DNA of 64,000 nt from Cyanobacteria bacterium TGS_CYA1 (lineage in GTDB: Bacteria; Cyanobacteriota; Vampirovibrionia; Obscuribacterales; Obscuribacteraceae), in assembly GCA_026129135.1 (NCBI GenBank), contig JAHCIQ010000002.1:434001-498000 (forward strand). The letters run 5' to 3'. Made by a program: the position numbers and the translations under genes. The first letter of the stretch is position 1, and each line of letters begins with the position of its first letter. The notes under the pieces are model-generated. The model did not search any database, was not told the DNA's origin, and saw nothing but the letters and a program-made list of their open reading frames with translations. This document shows positions 35,664 to 44,470 of this stretch, piece after piece.

Positions 35664-37148
35664 ATGAGCGAGAATAGTATTTGCATCCAAGAGCGCCATA
35701 TGGACACAAGAAAAGAATCGCTACCAGCTGAAATAGATTTGATTCATCGCCAGCTTTTGCACGAACAAAAGCGCTACCAGGAGCTGTTTGATTCAGCGCC
35801 AGATGGCTATATTTTGACCAATGCCACAGGCGACATTACCAGGTGCAACGAAGCCGCAGCATCTATGCTTGATGCTCCTCGCGATCATTTAGTTGGGGAG
35901 TCGTTGATTTCATTTATAGCTCTTGAAGATCGGCTTATCATCAAGGAAAGTATAGATGCTTGTATCAAGGGCGAAGGAACGCAGCGTTTCGAAGTACAAT
36001 TTCAAACGGGGAAGGAAGCGCGTCTCCATGCTTTTGTCACCCTTAACTGTCCAGGTCTTTCTGATACTGACACAAACGAGCTTCACTGGCGCATTCAAGA
36101 TATCAGCATTCGCATCACAGCCGAAGAAAAACATTCGCAGTTAAAGGCGCTGGTTGAGCTATCAAGCGATGCCGTTGTGGAAACGACTGCAAATGGAGTG
36201 ATTTCGGGCTGGAATGAAGGTGCCGAATTTTTGTTCGGATTCAATCAAGACGAGATGATAGGTAAATCGCTTTTGACCCTGGTTCAAGTTGAGGTTAAAA
36301 ACGAGCTGTTCGACTTCTTCAACAAGCGCAAAAGAAACGAGTTAGAACTCGATTTTCCGGTTGTGACCAAAGATTTCATAAACAAACACGTCAAAATGAA
36401 AGTCACGTCGGTCAAGGATAGGAAAGGAAAAATTTCTAACTGTTCCGCTTTTTTTCGCGACATCACAGCCGAAATTCAGAACGAAAAGGACATGCGGGCT
36501 TATTTGACAAGGCTTGTAGACATTCAAGAAAAAGAGCGCGCGCGTATCGCCCAGGAGTTGCATGACGGCACCGGGCAGCATTTAGCAGCTGTTGGACTGG
36601 CCCTTGGCGCCATCATAAACAATTATGACCAAACTATTTCTATAGGAAAAAAACTCGAAAATCTCCAGGCAATGCTTACAGAGCTTGGTAAAGAAATACA
36701 TAATGTTGCCTGGGAATTGCGCCCACCCTCTCTCGACAAGCATGGGTTAGTGCCCGCACTCAAGCACTACACGGAGATTTGGGCTAATAGAACTGGCATA
36801 CATGTCGAGTTTTTGGCTACTGGAGTTGAATCTGTCCGGGCGTCATCGACAGTAGAAACTGCGCTATTTAGAATAGTTCAGGAGTCATTCACCAATATTG
36901 CCAAACACGCTAATGCCAGCAAAGTTAATGTCATTCTTCAACAACACAAAAATGAGATTCACTTGGTAGTAGAAGACAATGGGGAGGGATTTCATAATGA
37001 AAACGACCGGGAAAGCTCTGGACAAAGCATGGGTTTATCCGGTATGAAAGAGAGGGCCAATCTGGCGGGAGGTAACTTCCAAATAGAGTCCAGTCATGGC
37101 CACGGCACTGCGATATTCGTTCGCGTACCCTTTGAGAAAAGAGATTGA
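35664..37148 (+). CDS. PAS-PAS sensor histidine kinase (NarL-type partner)
   Basis: The 494-residue soluble kinase contains two PAS domains (about 40-150 and 160-280; SAPDGYILTN, DAVVETTANGVISGWNEGAE), a HisKA_3 domain with the acceptor His in AQELHDGTGQHLAA near 299 and a HATPase domain (about 390-490) ending GMKERANLAGG. It autophosphorylates and passes phosphate to the receiver encoded four bases downstream. Starts at 35643 (TTG), 35664 (ATG) and 35700 (ATG, with AAGAG eight bases before) are all possible. No membrane segment exists, so the PAS domains sense a cytoplasmic signal, perhaps redox or a ligand. Confidence 0.92.
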   Translation: MSENSICIQERHMDTRKESLPAEIDLIHRQLLHEQKRYQELFDSAPDGYILTNATGDITRCNEAAASMLDAPRDHLVGESLISFIALEDRLIIKESIDACIKGEGTQRFEVQFQTGKEARLHAFVTLNCPGLSDTDTNELHWRIQDISIRITAEEKHSQLKALVELSSDAVVETTANGVISGWNEGAEFLFGFNQDEMIGKSLLTLVQVEVKNELFDFFNKRKRNELELDFPVVTKDFINKHVKMKVTSVKDRKGKISNCSAFFRDITAEIQNEKDMRAYLTRLVDIQEKERARIAQELHDGTGQHLAAVGLALGAIINNYDQTISIGKKLENLQAMLTELGKEIHNVAWELRPPSLDKHGLVPALKHYTEIWANRTGIHVEFLATGVESVRASSTVETALFRIVQESFTNIAKHANASKVNVILQQHKNEIHLVVEDNGEGFHNENDRESSGQSMGLSGMKERANLAGGNFQIESSHGHGTAIFVRVPFEKRD

Positions 37149-37152
37149 AAAA

Positions 37153-37806
37153 ATGATCAAAGTATTTTTAGCTGATGACCACGAAGTTTTGAGAGACGGA
37201 TTAAAAGCTCTCATTCAAAACACCGAAAATTTGGAAGTTATTGGCGAAGCTGCCGATGGTAACACCACCGTTCAAATGGTAGAGCAACTGCGACCCGATG
37301 TTGTTGTCATGGATATTTCAATGCCAGGCTGCAACGGGTTTGGTGCTTTTGAACAAATCAAAAAATCTACGCCTGAAACTAAAGTTGTATTTCTTACTGC
37401 GCATGAAGATCCTTCTTTCGTCCATCAATTCGTCAAAGCAGGTGCAGCGGGTTATATTCTCAAACGCTCAGCATCGCAAGAATTGATTAAGGCCCTATTC
37501 GCCATTCAAGATTCGGTCTATATTGACCCAGCCATCACAGGTCAGCTTCTGGTGCAAATGCGCAGCGACCTTGATACAGGCAGCGAACCATCTGTCAAAC
37601 TGAGTGCACGCGAGCGCAAAGTGCTCGAGATGGTGGCTCAAGGTTTCAGCAACAAAGAAATTGCAAATACTCTATCGTTGAGTGTGCGCACGGTTGAAAC
37701 TTATAAAGCCAGATCAATGACCAAGCTTGGTTTTACAAGTCGCTCGGAAATTGTACGTTATGCCCTCAAACAAGGCTGGTTAGCGCAAGAGCCAAGCCTG
37801 GTCTAA
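37153..37806 (+). CDS. NarL/LuxR-family response regulator
   Basis: The 217-residue protein starts at the ATG four bases after the kinase stop codon; an in-frame ATG 57 bases upstream lies inside the kinase gene and is not used. The receiver (1-120) has DDHEVLRDG and the phospho-acceptor in VVVMDISMP. The LuxR-type helix-turn-helix (about 148-210) has LSARERKVLEMVAQG and SNKEIANTLSLSVRTVETYK. Target genes are not visible. It is the output of the kinase at 35664-37148. Confidence 0.95.
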   Translation: MIKVFLADDHEVLRDGLKALIQNTENLEVIGEAADGNTTVQMVEQLRPDVVVMDISMPGCNGFGAFEQIKKSTPETKVVFLTAHEDPSFVHQFVKAGAAGYILKRSASQELIKALFAIQDSVYIDPAITGQLLVQMRSDLDTGSEPSVKLSARERKVLEMVAQGFSNKEIANTLSLSVRTVETYKARSMTKLGFTSRSEIVRYALKQGWLAQEPSLV

Positions 37807-37824
37807 ATCCAATCCAATCAAAAT

Positions 37825-38361
37825 CTAGGCAGTATATTCGGCTTGATAAATTCCGATTCTGTCTGCAATTGCATAGATAAAATCCATTGCGACATCATAA
37901 GCAGTGCCATTGGCTGAGATTGCAAGTCCGTTGCCACAAATGGTTTTGTCCTTGTGCATGTCGTCGAAGACTGGCATTCTTCCTATTTGAGATTTGCAAA
38001 CGACGCTGGCTCCAGAACCGGATGCGCCAACAACGCGGTGGTGCATAAATGCATCACCGATAAAATCTATTGCTAGCGAGTCATTCGCCAGTTTAAGCGC
38101 AGCGCCATCTCCGGCTGGAATGAAAATTGCATCGAAATCTTGAGGACGAACAAGAGAGATAGTTCGATCTGCTCGCAAAACCTCTCCTTCTTCGCTTTTT
38201 ATGAGTCCGGCGTTCGAAGATACAATAATTGGCTTTGCACCGTTTTCTATAAGTAAATCAAGGATGATATCTAAATCTTTAGTTGAATAACCATCAGCAA
38301 GCAAGATAGCTACTCTAGGCGAACTTTGTCTAAACAAAACCGAATTTATAGAATCTGGCAC
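37825..38361 (-). CDS. Orphan DJ-1/PfpI-like domain resembling catalase HPII C-terminus
   Basis: The 178-residue protein starts at a GTG with AAGGAG nine bases before it. The fold is DJ-1/PfpI (RVAILLADGYSTKDLDIIL, AIFIPAGDGAA), and the elbow is GASGSGASVV, where the nucleophilic Cys of active DJ-1 proteins is missing. This Ser/Gly elbow is typical of the C-terminal domain of large-subunit (HPII/KatE) catalases. No catalase core is present here, so it is a free-standing copy of that domain. Its role is unknown; structural or chaperone-like activity is possible. Confidence 0.8.
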   Translation of the reverse strand: MPDSINSVLFRQSSPRVAILLADGYSTKDLDIILDLLIENGAKPIIVSSNAGLIKSEEGEVLRADRTISLVRPQDFDAIFIPAGDGAALKLANDSLAIDFIGDAFMHHRVVGASGSGASVVCKSQIGRMPVFDDMHKDKTICGNGLAISANGTAYDVAMDFIYAIADRIGIYQAEYTA

Positions 38362-38530
38362 GAATTCAATCTCCTTTTTGGAGCACAACAATTATTTTGG
38401 CAATACTGAAATAGTAGGCTCAAAAAGATTTAAACTCTGTCAGGAGCGAACGTCTGATTTTGTCCGCGCAAATACCGACCCTTGTAAACAGGCACCGATT
38501 CGGTTTTTCAATACTTTAGGCTTGAAAAAT

Positions 38531-38740
38531 TTATTCGATTACTTCTCGATTTGTTTCATTACTTCCAAGGCGAGGATTAGACGAACCTTTTGCATCAGGA
38601 GCTACGATATCGCCAGTGCGACCCATATTCATTTTCTGTCCTGCAAATTGATTGTCTTGATGACTGTTGTTTATGTAAATGGCTCCGACAATGACCAGAG
38701 CTGAAACAAACAAAATAATGGTGGTTACCTGGTTTCTCAT
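38531..38740 (-). CDS. Small membrane protein
   Basis: The 69-residue protein starts at the ATG at 38740, six to seven bases after AGGTG; a GTG three codons earlier is possible. One hydrophobic segment spans about residues 5-24 (TTIILFVSALVIVGAIYI). The rest is hydrophilic, with NMGRTGDIVAPDAKGSS, and would lie outside. It lies between the DJ-1-like gene and the kinase gene on the same strand, but about 110-170 bases separate it from each. No family is recognised. Confidence 0.65.
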   Translation of the reverse strand: MRNQVTTIILFVSALVIVGAIYINNSHQDNQFAGQKMNMGRTGDIVAPDAKGSSNPRLGSNETNREVIE

Positions 38741-38850
38741 ACAAAACACCTGCTAATAATACGTTTTAGGCTGCGTATAAAGACATAGCCCATAAAATTG
38801 TTTGTGGTGCCACTACAAAATGAAGTCGATGACCAAGATTAAGACTCAGA

Positions 38851-40917
38851 CTAAGTGTTCACAGTACAGTCTCTTCCCCAGCGCGCCTTATAATCGATTT
38901 TGAATTTTTCAATTGCTTCTTTTGGCAACGCCAGACAGTCTTTTACATCAATCAGATTAAGAAACGGCATAGTGGTAATTTGAGCAAGGTCGTCACCAGT
39001 GATATTTGTTTTGCTCAAGTTCAAGACATTAAGCTGTTTTATCTTAGAGAGATAAACAACACCTTTGCCGCTAATATTCTGATTCTCAGTTAGATGAAAC
39101 ACTATGAGCGATTTTGATCGCTCTAGATTCTTCAAACCTTCTAATTCGACTTCGCACTTGAACAATGAAATTGTATTCAATTCTTTGAGTTCGCTCAAAG
39201 CTCTCAATTGCTCGCTTCCAAGCACTGAGCGCATGATATTGACCTGCACGATTTTTTTCTTGGCTAACGATCGTATAGACTCTGGATCAATCCATTTTAT
39301 GTCGGCAAAATCCATGCGCTGCAGCTTAGGAAACCCCATCAATAGCGAACCGAGGTCACCCTGAACTCTGAACTTACCAAGTTCCAGCGTTTGCAGATTC
39401 CTGCTTTTTCCAATTGCCTTTATGCAATCGATGGTCAGACTTTTTCCTCTAAAACTCAGATGAGTACATCTGTCTAAATGTTTGATACTGGCGATACCTT
39501 GATTGGTAATTTGGTCTGAATGCAGTTCAAGAGCATTGAATTTTCTAGCATCAGAAATATATGCAAGTCCTTTGTCAGTCAGAAAATCGGAGTAAAGGCT
39601 CAAATTAGAGAGGTCTTTCATTTGAGCTATGTATTTCATATTTTCATCAGTTAGCTCGACCTGCTGCATTCGTAGCTGTCTGAGTCCCGAATCAACGATA
39701 TACTTCAGTCCGCTGCCATTCACTTGCGAGCCATCAAAACTGAGTTTGTAAAACTTCTGGCCTTTTAGTAATTTGATATCAGCGTCTGTAACAGACGGAA
39801 CGGCGCGCTTTGCCAAATTGCCAAACTTTGAGTCAGGTACAAATAGATTGCTTCGATTGCTTTTCTCATCGAAGAATTCATCTGCAGCTAGATTCAACCC
39901 TGTTTTCTCGCTCACTCTGCTTTCAGGCAACACTTTTCTAGTTTGAATATCTCTATTTATGAATGTGGCAGATAGTAGAACCATAACTAGAACAAAACTA
40001 ATAGAACCTGCTAATAGTATTTTCTTGCCTGCCGATTTTTCTTGCTCAATAGAACTTGAATCATCCGGACTCTGTTTTTCTGCAACCGGATTCAATACCT
40101 CATCTTGAATTTTTTCAAGCTGTTTTAAGATTTCAGTGAAACTGAGAGGTCTTTGCGCAGACTCTTTATTCAAACATTGTGCGAGAAGCTCGCTCAAAGA
40201 TTCAGGAAAATTGCCGACAGAAGATAATCTTGGCGCTTCCTTATTTTTGTGCTCTGAAAATGTTTCGACTACAGAATTAGTTTTGAATGGTGGCTCACCT
40301 GTCAAAATTTCAAAAAGCATGCAACCAAAACTGTAGATGTCACTTGCAGCTCCTGTTTCTTCGCCTTTAATTTGCTCAGGACTCATATAGAGCGGGCTTC
40401 CGACAATTACCCCTTTCTGCGTTATCTCACCACTTTGAGTCTCATCCTTGGCTACACCAAAATCTAATAGTTTCACAAAAACTTGGCTTGAATCTTTTAG
40501 AAGCAAAACATTTGCAGGTTTCAAATCGCGATGAATAACGCCATACTGGTGAGCATAGGCTAACGCGCCGGATACTTGAATAGCGATTTCAAGCGCGCGA
40601 GAAAGCTCTAGCGCCCCTTCATCTTTCAGTATATCGCCAAGATCTCTGCCTTCAAGATATTCCATCACCATATATGGTGAGCCATCTTCAGTCTGACCAA
40701 AATTGTCTATCCTGCAAATATGCGGATGATTTAGTTTCCCGGCAGACATTGCTTCGCGCTGGAGTCTTGCGGCTTTGGCTCCATCTGAATTTCGTTGCAA
40801 AACTTTGATTGCAAATGATTTTTTCAAAAGTGGGTCGAATACTTTATAAACTGTACCGACACCGCCAGCGCCAATCGTGGCAATAATTTCATAGCGCTCG
40901 GCGATTAATTCGGGCAT
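38851..40917 (-). CDS. Ser/Thr protein kinase with extracytoplasmic leucine-rich repeats
   Basis: The 688-residue protein has a Hanks-type kinase domain (about 8-265): G-loop GAGGVGTV at 17-24, K38, HRDLKPAN with D131 and DFG at 152-154, so it should be active. One membrane segment follows (about 300-320). The outer part (about 380-685) has leucine-rich repeats (MKDLSNLSLYSDFLTDKGLA, LNVLNLSKTNITGDDLAQI). It resembles receptor kinases that bind ligands through the repeats. The ATG directly follows the TAG of the HerA-like ATPase gene, so the two are one operon and the kinase probably controls or senses the ATPase. Confidence 0.92.
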   Translation of the reverse strand: MPELIAERYEIIATIGAGGVGTVYKVFDPLLKKSFAIKVLQRNSDGAKAARLQREAMSAGKLNHPHICRIDNFGQTEDGSPYMVMEYLEGRDLGDILKDEGALELSRALEIAIQVSGALAYAHQYGVIHRDLKPANVLLLKDSSQVFVKLLDFGVAKDETQSGEITQKGVIVGSPLYMSPEQIKGEETGAASDIYSFGCMLFEILTGEPPFKTNSVVETFSEHKNKEAPRLSSVGNFPESLSELLAQCLNKESAQRPLSFTEILKQLEKIQDEVLNPVAEKQSPDDSSSIEQEKSAGKKILLAGSISFVLVMVLLSATFINRDIQTRKVLPESRVSEKTGLNLAADEFFDEKSNRSNLFVPDSKFGNLAKRAVPSVTDADIKLLKGQKFYKLSFDGSQVNGSGLKYIVDSGLRQLRMQQVELTDENMKYIAQMKDLSNLSLYSDFLTDKGLAYISDARKFNALELHSDQITNQGIASIKHLDRCTHLSFRGKSLTIDCIKAIGKSRNLQTLELGKFRVQGDLGSLLMGFPKLQRMDFADIKWIDPESIRSLAKKKIVQVNIMRSVLGSEQLRALSELKELNTISLFKCEVELEGLKNLERSKSLIVFHLTENQNISGKGVVYLSKIKQLNVLNLSKTNITGDDLAQITTMPFLNLIDVKDCLALPKEAIEKFKIDYKARWGRDCTVNT

Positions 40918-42858
40918 CTAGGTCCCGCTTTCCTCTTGCTCTTCCATAATTTGACGAGTTTTGTTGAGCAGTATAGTCTGGCTATCTACCGAAAGATTTT
41001 GCGCCATGAATAAGTGCACGGCAAGACAATAAGATATCTCCAGATCTGTTTGCCCTACCAGCCGGTCGTTCAACACACGACAAAAGTAGGCTGCATTTTC
41101 AGACGGTGCAGCCGCTTCTGAGTTGATAGCGGTATTAAAATCAAAAGTCACTCCCGAATCGCTTGTAAGCTCGTTTACTTCGAACCTGTAAGCACATTTT
41201 GCCTGACACGGACCGCACGTAGGATAAGGTCCCTGGTCGCGCTCGCTCATTTTCAAAAATGAATTGCGCCAGGCTTGAATCTCGTACAAAGAAAGTTTGG
41301 GTGTTTTCTTGCCTGGATTAAAAGCCATTTTGAGCAATTTGAGCCAGCGTTTTTCGAGCTTGCGAACTTCTTCGTGTGGCCAGAAATTATCTTCGCCCTT
41401 GCGCTGCAAATAGCGATGAGTAGCTATTACAAGGGCTCTCCAGGTCAATTCGGAGAGATCGCCCAGATTAGAGCGTCCGCCCAATATGCGCTGCACTTCT
41501 CGAATAATTTGCGATCTAAAATGAACCAGCTGCATGTAATCTTTGCTGAAAGAGAGCATGAATCTATTGTATAAGTTGCGAAAACTCTTATGATTCGCCA
41601 CAAGAAGAGTGTATTCATCGTCGATATAAACACTGTCACGTTTGCTTTGATTGAATTTTTTCATAGCGTTTTGAAGCTGTTCATCAGCATCTTCAAGACT
41701 CGAACCATTGGTCTCGCGCCGCAAGAAATTATGACCGAACTGACATCGCTCAAGATCAGACATACTTTCAGAAAGAATCACGGCTTTTCCAAGAGCGAGA
41801 CTGGTAATTTCTTTCTTTTGAATATCGCTTAAGAAGCCCGCTCCCAGAACCGCGTTTAAATCTTCACTGCGAGTAAGGCGATGAATTATTTTGACACCGG
41901 TATTGCTCAAAATATCGCCATGCAAGGATGCCGGTATCTGCGATGAGAATACGACACCTTCGCCGTAAGAGCCAATTTCAGAAAGTATATTCTTGAAAAA
42001 TGTGTTGATTTTGGCCTGAGAATCGAACAGTCTGTGGGCGTCGTCAATAAGCAAAAGATGTTTCAATTGCTGAGCACTACCGCGTTTTTTAGCAAAATGA
42101 CAAAGACTCAAAACAATAGAACCAAGACAGAAGGCGCGCTCTGCCTCATCTGCGATTTCTTGCAATTCGATAATAACTGGCTCGCTAAAAAGAACATGCG
42201 GTGGAATTCTTGTTCCGGCAAGATAAATAAGCGAATTGGTGCCGGTCACAAGACTGCCGATAATAGATTCAAGCGCGCCCTGCACATCGGTGGCTACGCT
42301 ATCAGAAAAGGTCATTTTGCGAGCAGTAGATTCGATAGATTCGTACAAATCCTGCATATTAGGATAAATATCGCCAAGTTCGTCTTTGATTGAATCGTAC
42401 TCGCGCAGATTTTCATTCAAAGTCAAATCCCAGCCTTTCAATCTATATAGATCTACCAGTGCCTGTTTCAACACTTCGGGCATAGGAGTATACATATCGA
42501 AAGCGGCAGCAAATAAGGATACGAGCGCATCTATGTGAGCCTGGACTCTAACCCCTTCAGGAACTTCGAAAGGATTGATTTTCAAAGGTGAAGCACCTGG
42601 ATTGCCCAGAGTATAAATGCGCCCACGATCTTTTAGGACCGGATTGTTCAAGACGAAATGTCTGTATTCAGACTTGACTGGTTCGATTACAAGAAAAGGA
42701 ATTTTACTCTGGCTCAGTTGATTGATTAAGGCAAAACAAGTATTGGTCTTGCCACTACCTGTGACACCGCCAATCAAAGCGTGTCTTGTCAGTTTATTGA
42801 AATCGATATTAAAGGCAACTTGCCTTGTAAGAGCTGTTTTCTTTTTGGCTTGTGGCAT
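40918..42858 (-). CDS. HerA/FtsK-like ATPase
   Basis: The 646-residue protein has a RecA-like motor: Walker A GGVTGSGKT at 30-38, a TLGNP segment near 86 and Walker B LLLIDDAHRLF near 268-278, in the HerA/DUF87 family. The C-terminal part contains helices and a cysteine cluster CGPCQAKC near 551, likely a zinc site. HerA-type motors translocate DNA, often with a nuclease partner in repair or anti-phage defence; no NurA, SIR2 or other nuclease gene is adjacent. The Ser/Thr kinase gene directly follows. The gene is divergent from the TetR at 43017. Confidence 0.88.
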   Translation of the reverse strand: MPQAKKKTALTRQVAFNIDFNKLTRHALIGGVTGSGKTNTCFALINQLSQSKIPFLVIEPVKSEYRHFVLNNPVLKDRGRIYTLGNPGASPLKINPFEVPEGVRVQAHIDALVSLFAAAFDMYTPMPEVLKQALVDLYRLKGWDLTLNENLREYDSIKDELGDIYPNMQDLYESIESTARKMTFSDSVATDVQGALESIIGSLVTGTNSLIYLAGTRIPPHVLFSEPVIIELQEIADEAERAFCLGSIVLSLCHFAKKRGSAQQLKHLLLIDDAHRLFDSQAKINTFFKNILSEIGSYGEGVVFSSQIPASLHGDILSNTGVKIIHRLTRSEDLNAVLGAGFLSDIQKKEITSLALGKAVILSESMSDLERCQFGHNFLRRETNGSSLEDADEQLQNAMKKFNQSKRDSVYIDDEYTLLVANHKSFRNLYNRFMLSFSKDYMQLVHFRSQIIREVQRILGGRSNLGDLSELTWRALVIATHRYLQRKGEDNFWPHEEVRKLEKRWLKLLKMAFNPGKKTPKLSLYEIQAWRNSFLKMSERDQGPYPTCGPCQAKCAYRFEVNELTSDSGVTFDFNTAINSEAAAPSENAAYFCRVLNDRLVGQTDLEISYCLAVHLFMAQNLSVDSQTILLNKTRQIMEEQEESGT

Positions 42859-42989
42859 CCATTTGTCCCAAATTCCCTGATTATTTATTCCCCAAAGCAG
42901 TCTAAACTCTGAGCTATCCAGAACTCAAAAGCTCGAAAGCCCCATAAAATGGGAGGGTTGCTTTTTAGTCCCAGATTAGATACCATGCA

Positions 42990-43005
42990 TACCAACTAGT
43001 CGGTA
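42990..43005 (+). promoter_or_regulatory. TetR-type operator before the TetR/VOC genes
   Basis: TACCAACTAGTCGGTA is a 16-base imperfect palindrome with 14 of 16 positions symmetrical, 11 bases before the TetR start codon. It probably serves autoregulation. Its sequence differs from the TAGACC-type sites at 51430, 54691 and 56826, so it likely serves this TetR and not the NemR-like one. Confidence 0.6.
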
Positions 43006-43016
43006 CGCTATAAACA

Positions 43017-43625
43017 ATGAAAGCAAAATCTGAGTCCGCCGAAAAAACCAGACAAAATTTGTTGGCTGCAGCCACCAATGTCATTCGTACTAAAGGGTAC
43101 ACTGCAACCACCGTAGATGACTTGTGTTCTTATGCCGGCGTGACCAAAGGAGGTTTTTTCCATCATTTCAAAAGCAAAGAAGACCTCGCCATTCAAGCCA
43201 CCGACTATTTTGCCAAAATGGCTCAAGGTCTCTTTACTGGTGCTGAATACAACAAGCTTCAAGATCCGCTCGAAAGATTGCTTGGTTACATAGATCTGCG
43301 CAAAAACATTTTGCAAGGCGAAATCTATGAATACACCTGTCTTTTAGGCACTCTAGTCCAGGAGACCTATAACACGAGCCCATCAATACGAGCTGCCTGT
43401 CGCAAACACATGGACGAGCACATAGACGAAATAACCAAACTTGTAAGCGAGGCAAAAGAAGCTCACTGTCCCGATGCAAGCTTCAGTGCAAAAAGCGTCG
43501 CAGCATTCACTCAATCTGTTTTGCAAGGATCATTCATTCTGGCAAAAGCTCAGGATTCGCCGCTTGTTGCATGCGAATCGGTAGAACATCTAAAAAATTA
43601 TATCAACAGTTTATTTATTAAATGA
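43017..43625 (+). CDS. TetR-family regulator
   Basis: The 202-residue protein has the TetR helix-turn-helix (ATTVDDLCSYAGVTKGGFFHHFKSK at about 30-54) and a ligand-binding C-terminal helical domain with several Cys (CLLGTL, CRKHMDEH). Members repress nearby genes until a ligand binds. It lies 24 bases before the VOC-family gene, with a palindrome just upstream of its own start. The inducer is unknown; the downstream glyoxalase-like gene suggests an electrophile. Confidence 0.93.
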   Translation: MKAKSESAEKTRQNLLAAATNVIRTKGYTATTVDDLCSYAGVTKGGFFHHFKSKEDLAIQATDYFAKMAQGLFTGAEYNKLQDPLERLLGYIDLRKNILQGEIYEYTCLLGTLVQETYNTSPSIRAACRKHMDEHIDEITKLVSEAKEAHCPDASFSAKSVAAFTQSVLQGSFILAKAQDSPLVACESVEHLKNYINSLFIK

Positions 43626-43648
43626 CAACACTCAAAAAGGAGAACGAA

Positions 43649-44134
43649 ATGGTAGACGCAATTCCTCAAGGATTCAGCACAATCACACCTCACATCATCA
43701 TCAAAAATGCCACCAAAGCTATTGAATTTTACAAAAAAGCTTTTGGTGCCGAAGTTGTGAGCGTCATGAATACACCTGATGGCCGCATTATGCACGCAGA
43801 CATAAAAATTGGAAATTCGCACCTGTTCTTGTGCGATGAATTTCCAGAATCTGGATGCGGTGGCGCAAGCCCACAAACACTCGGTCAGGCTCACGCTGTC
43901 ATTCATTTATACGTACAGGATTGTGACCAAGCTTTCGAGAAAGCTATTTCTGCAGGGGCTAAAGAAACCATGAAGCCATGGGATTCTTTCTGGGGCGACC
44001 GTTACGCAAAAGTGGAAGATCCATTTGGTCAACCATGGAGTATCGCTACTCACGTAAAAGATTTGACCGAAAAAGAAATTCAAGAAGGTGCCAAAGCATG
44101 TATGCAACAAGCAGCTGCTGCTGGCGCTAAATAA
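43649..44134 (+). CDS. VOC-family (glyoxalase-like) protein, PhnB-type
   Basis: The 161-residue protein starts at the ATG at 43649, which has AAGGAG seven bases before it; an ATG that overlaps the TetR stop has none. The pattern TPHIIIKNATKAIEFYKKAFG, FLCDEF, PWDSFWGDRYAKVEDPFG is that of PhnB/glyoxalase-fold proteins with two beta-alpha-beta-beta-beta units. They act on electrophiles, antibiotics or small carbonyls, or bind drugs. The end (AKACMQQAAAAGAK) is the family's usual tail. It is in one operon with the TetR gene, and a strong terminator follows. Confidence 0.9.
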   Translation: MVDAIPQGFSTITPHIIIKNATKAIEFYKKAFGAEVVSVMNTPDGRIMHADIKIGNSHLFLCDEFPESGCGGASPQTLGQAHAVIHLYVQDCDQAFEKAISAGAKETMKPWDSFWGDRYAKVEDPFGQPWSIATHVKDLTEKEIQEGAKACMQQAAAAGAK

Positions 44135-44157
44135 ATCCTATTCAAAATCAATAAACG

Positions 44158-44185
44158 AAAGCCCGCTAGAAATATAGCGGGCTTT
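44158..44185 (+). terminator. Intrinsic terminator after the VOC gene
   Basis: A perfect 11-base stem (AAAGCCCGCTA/TAGCGGGCTTT) with a six-base loop is followed by GCTTTTT. It ends the TetR/VOC operon and lies opposite the small gene 44191-44421. Confidence 0.88.
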
Positions 44186-44190
44186 GCTTT

Positions 44191-44421
44191 TTATTCTTGC
44201 GCAAACTCGTCTTTGTTGTCTTGAGATTCGTTAGTAACTTCGAAATTGCGATTTCTTGTGCGACGATCGCGACTTCTAGCTGCACGAATCTTTCGACGCA
44301 AATGTTTGACCTCTTCCAAAATCTGCTCTGCTGCTTCGATTTGCCCGTTCATCAGAAATGAGTTTGCTATCCATTCCAGTTCCCTTATTATTTCTGGATT
44401 GGGTAATTGCTTCTTTTTCAT
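44191..44421 (-). CDS. Small charged helical protein
   Basis: The 76-residue protein has AGG about eight bases before its ATG. Residues 5-45 form an amphipathic helix (EIIRELEWIANSFLMNG, AEQILEEVKHLRRKI) and the end is basic (RAARSRDRRTRNRN) and then acidic. The basic stretch could bind nucleic acid. It follows the di-haem oxidoreductase gene by 50 bases, but that gene reads the other way into... it is on the same strand upstream of that gene. No family match. Confidence 0.65.
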   Translation of the reverse strand: MKKKQLPNPEIIRELEWIANSFLMNGQIEAAEQILEEVKHLRRKIRAARSRDRRTRNRNFEVTNESQDNKDEFAQE

Positions 44422-44470
44422 TGCACTTACCTTTTCATTCCCTGATTAATTCCTAGCAAAAAACAAAAAA

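Noticed and set aside
42938-42966. Hairpin CCCAT-AAA-ATGGG with a T-run before the TetR gene
   Set aside because: The stem is short and interrupted, and no transcript from the left would need termination there because the neighbouring gene reads away on the minus strand.
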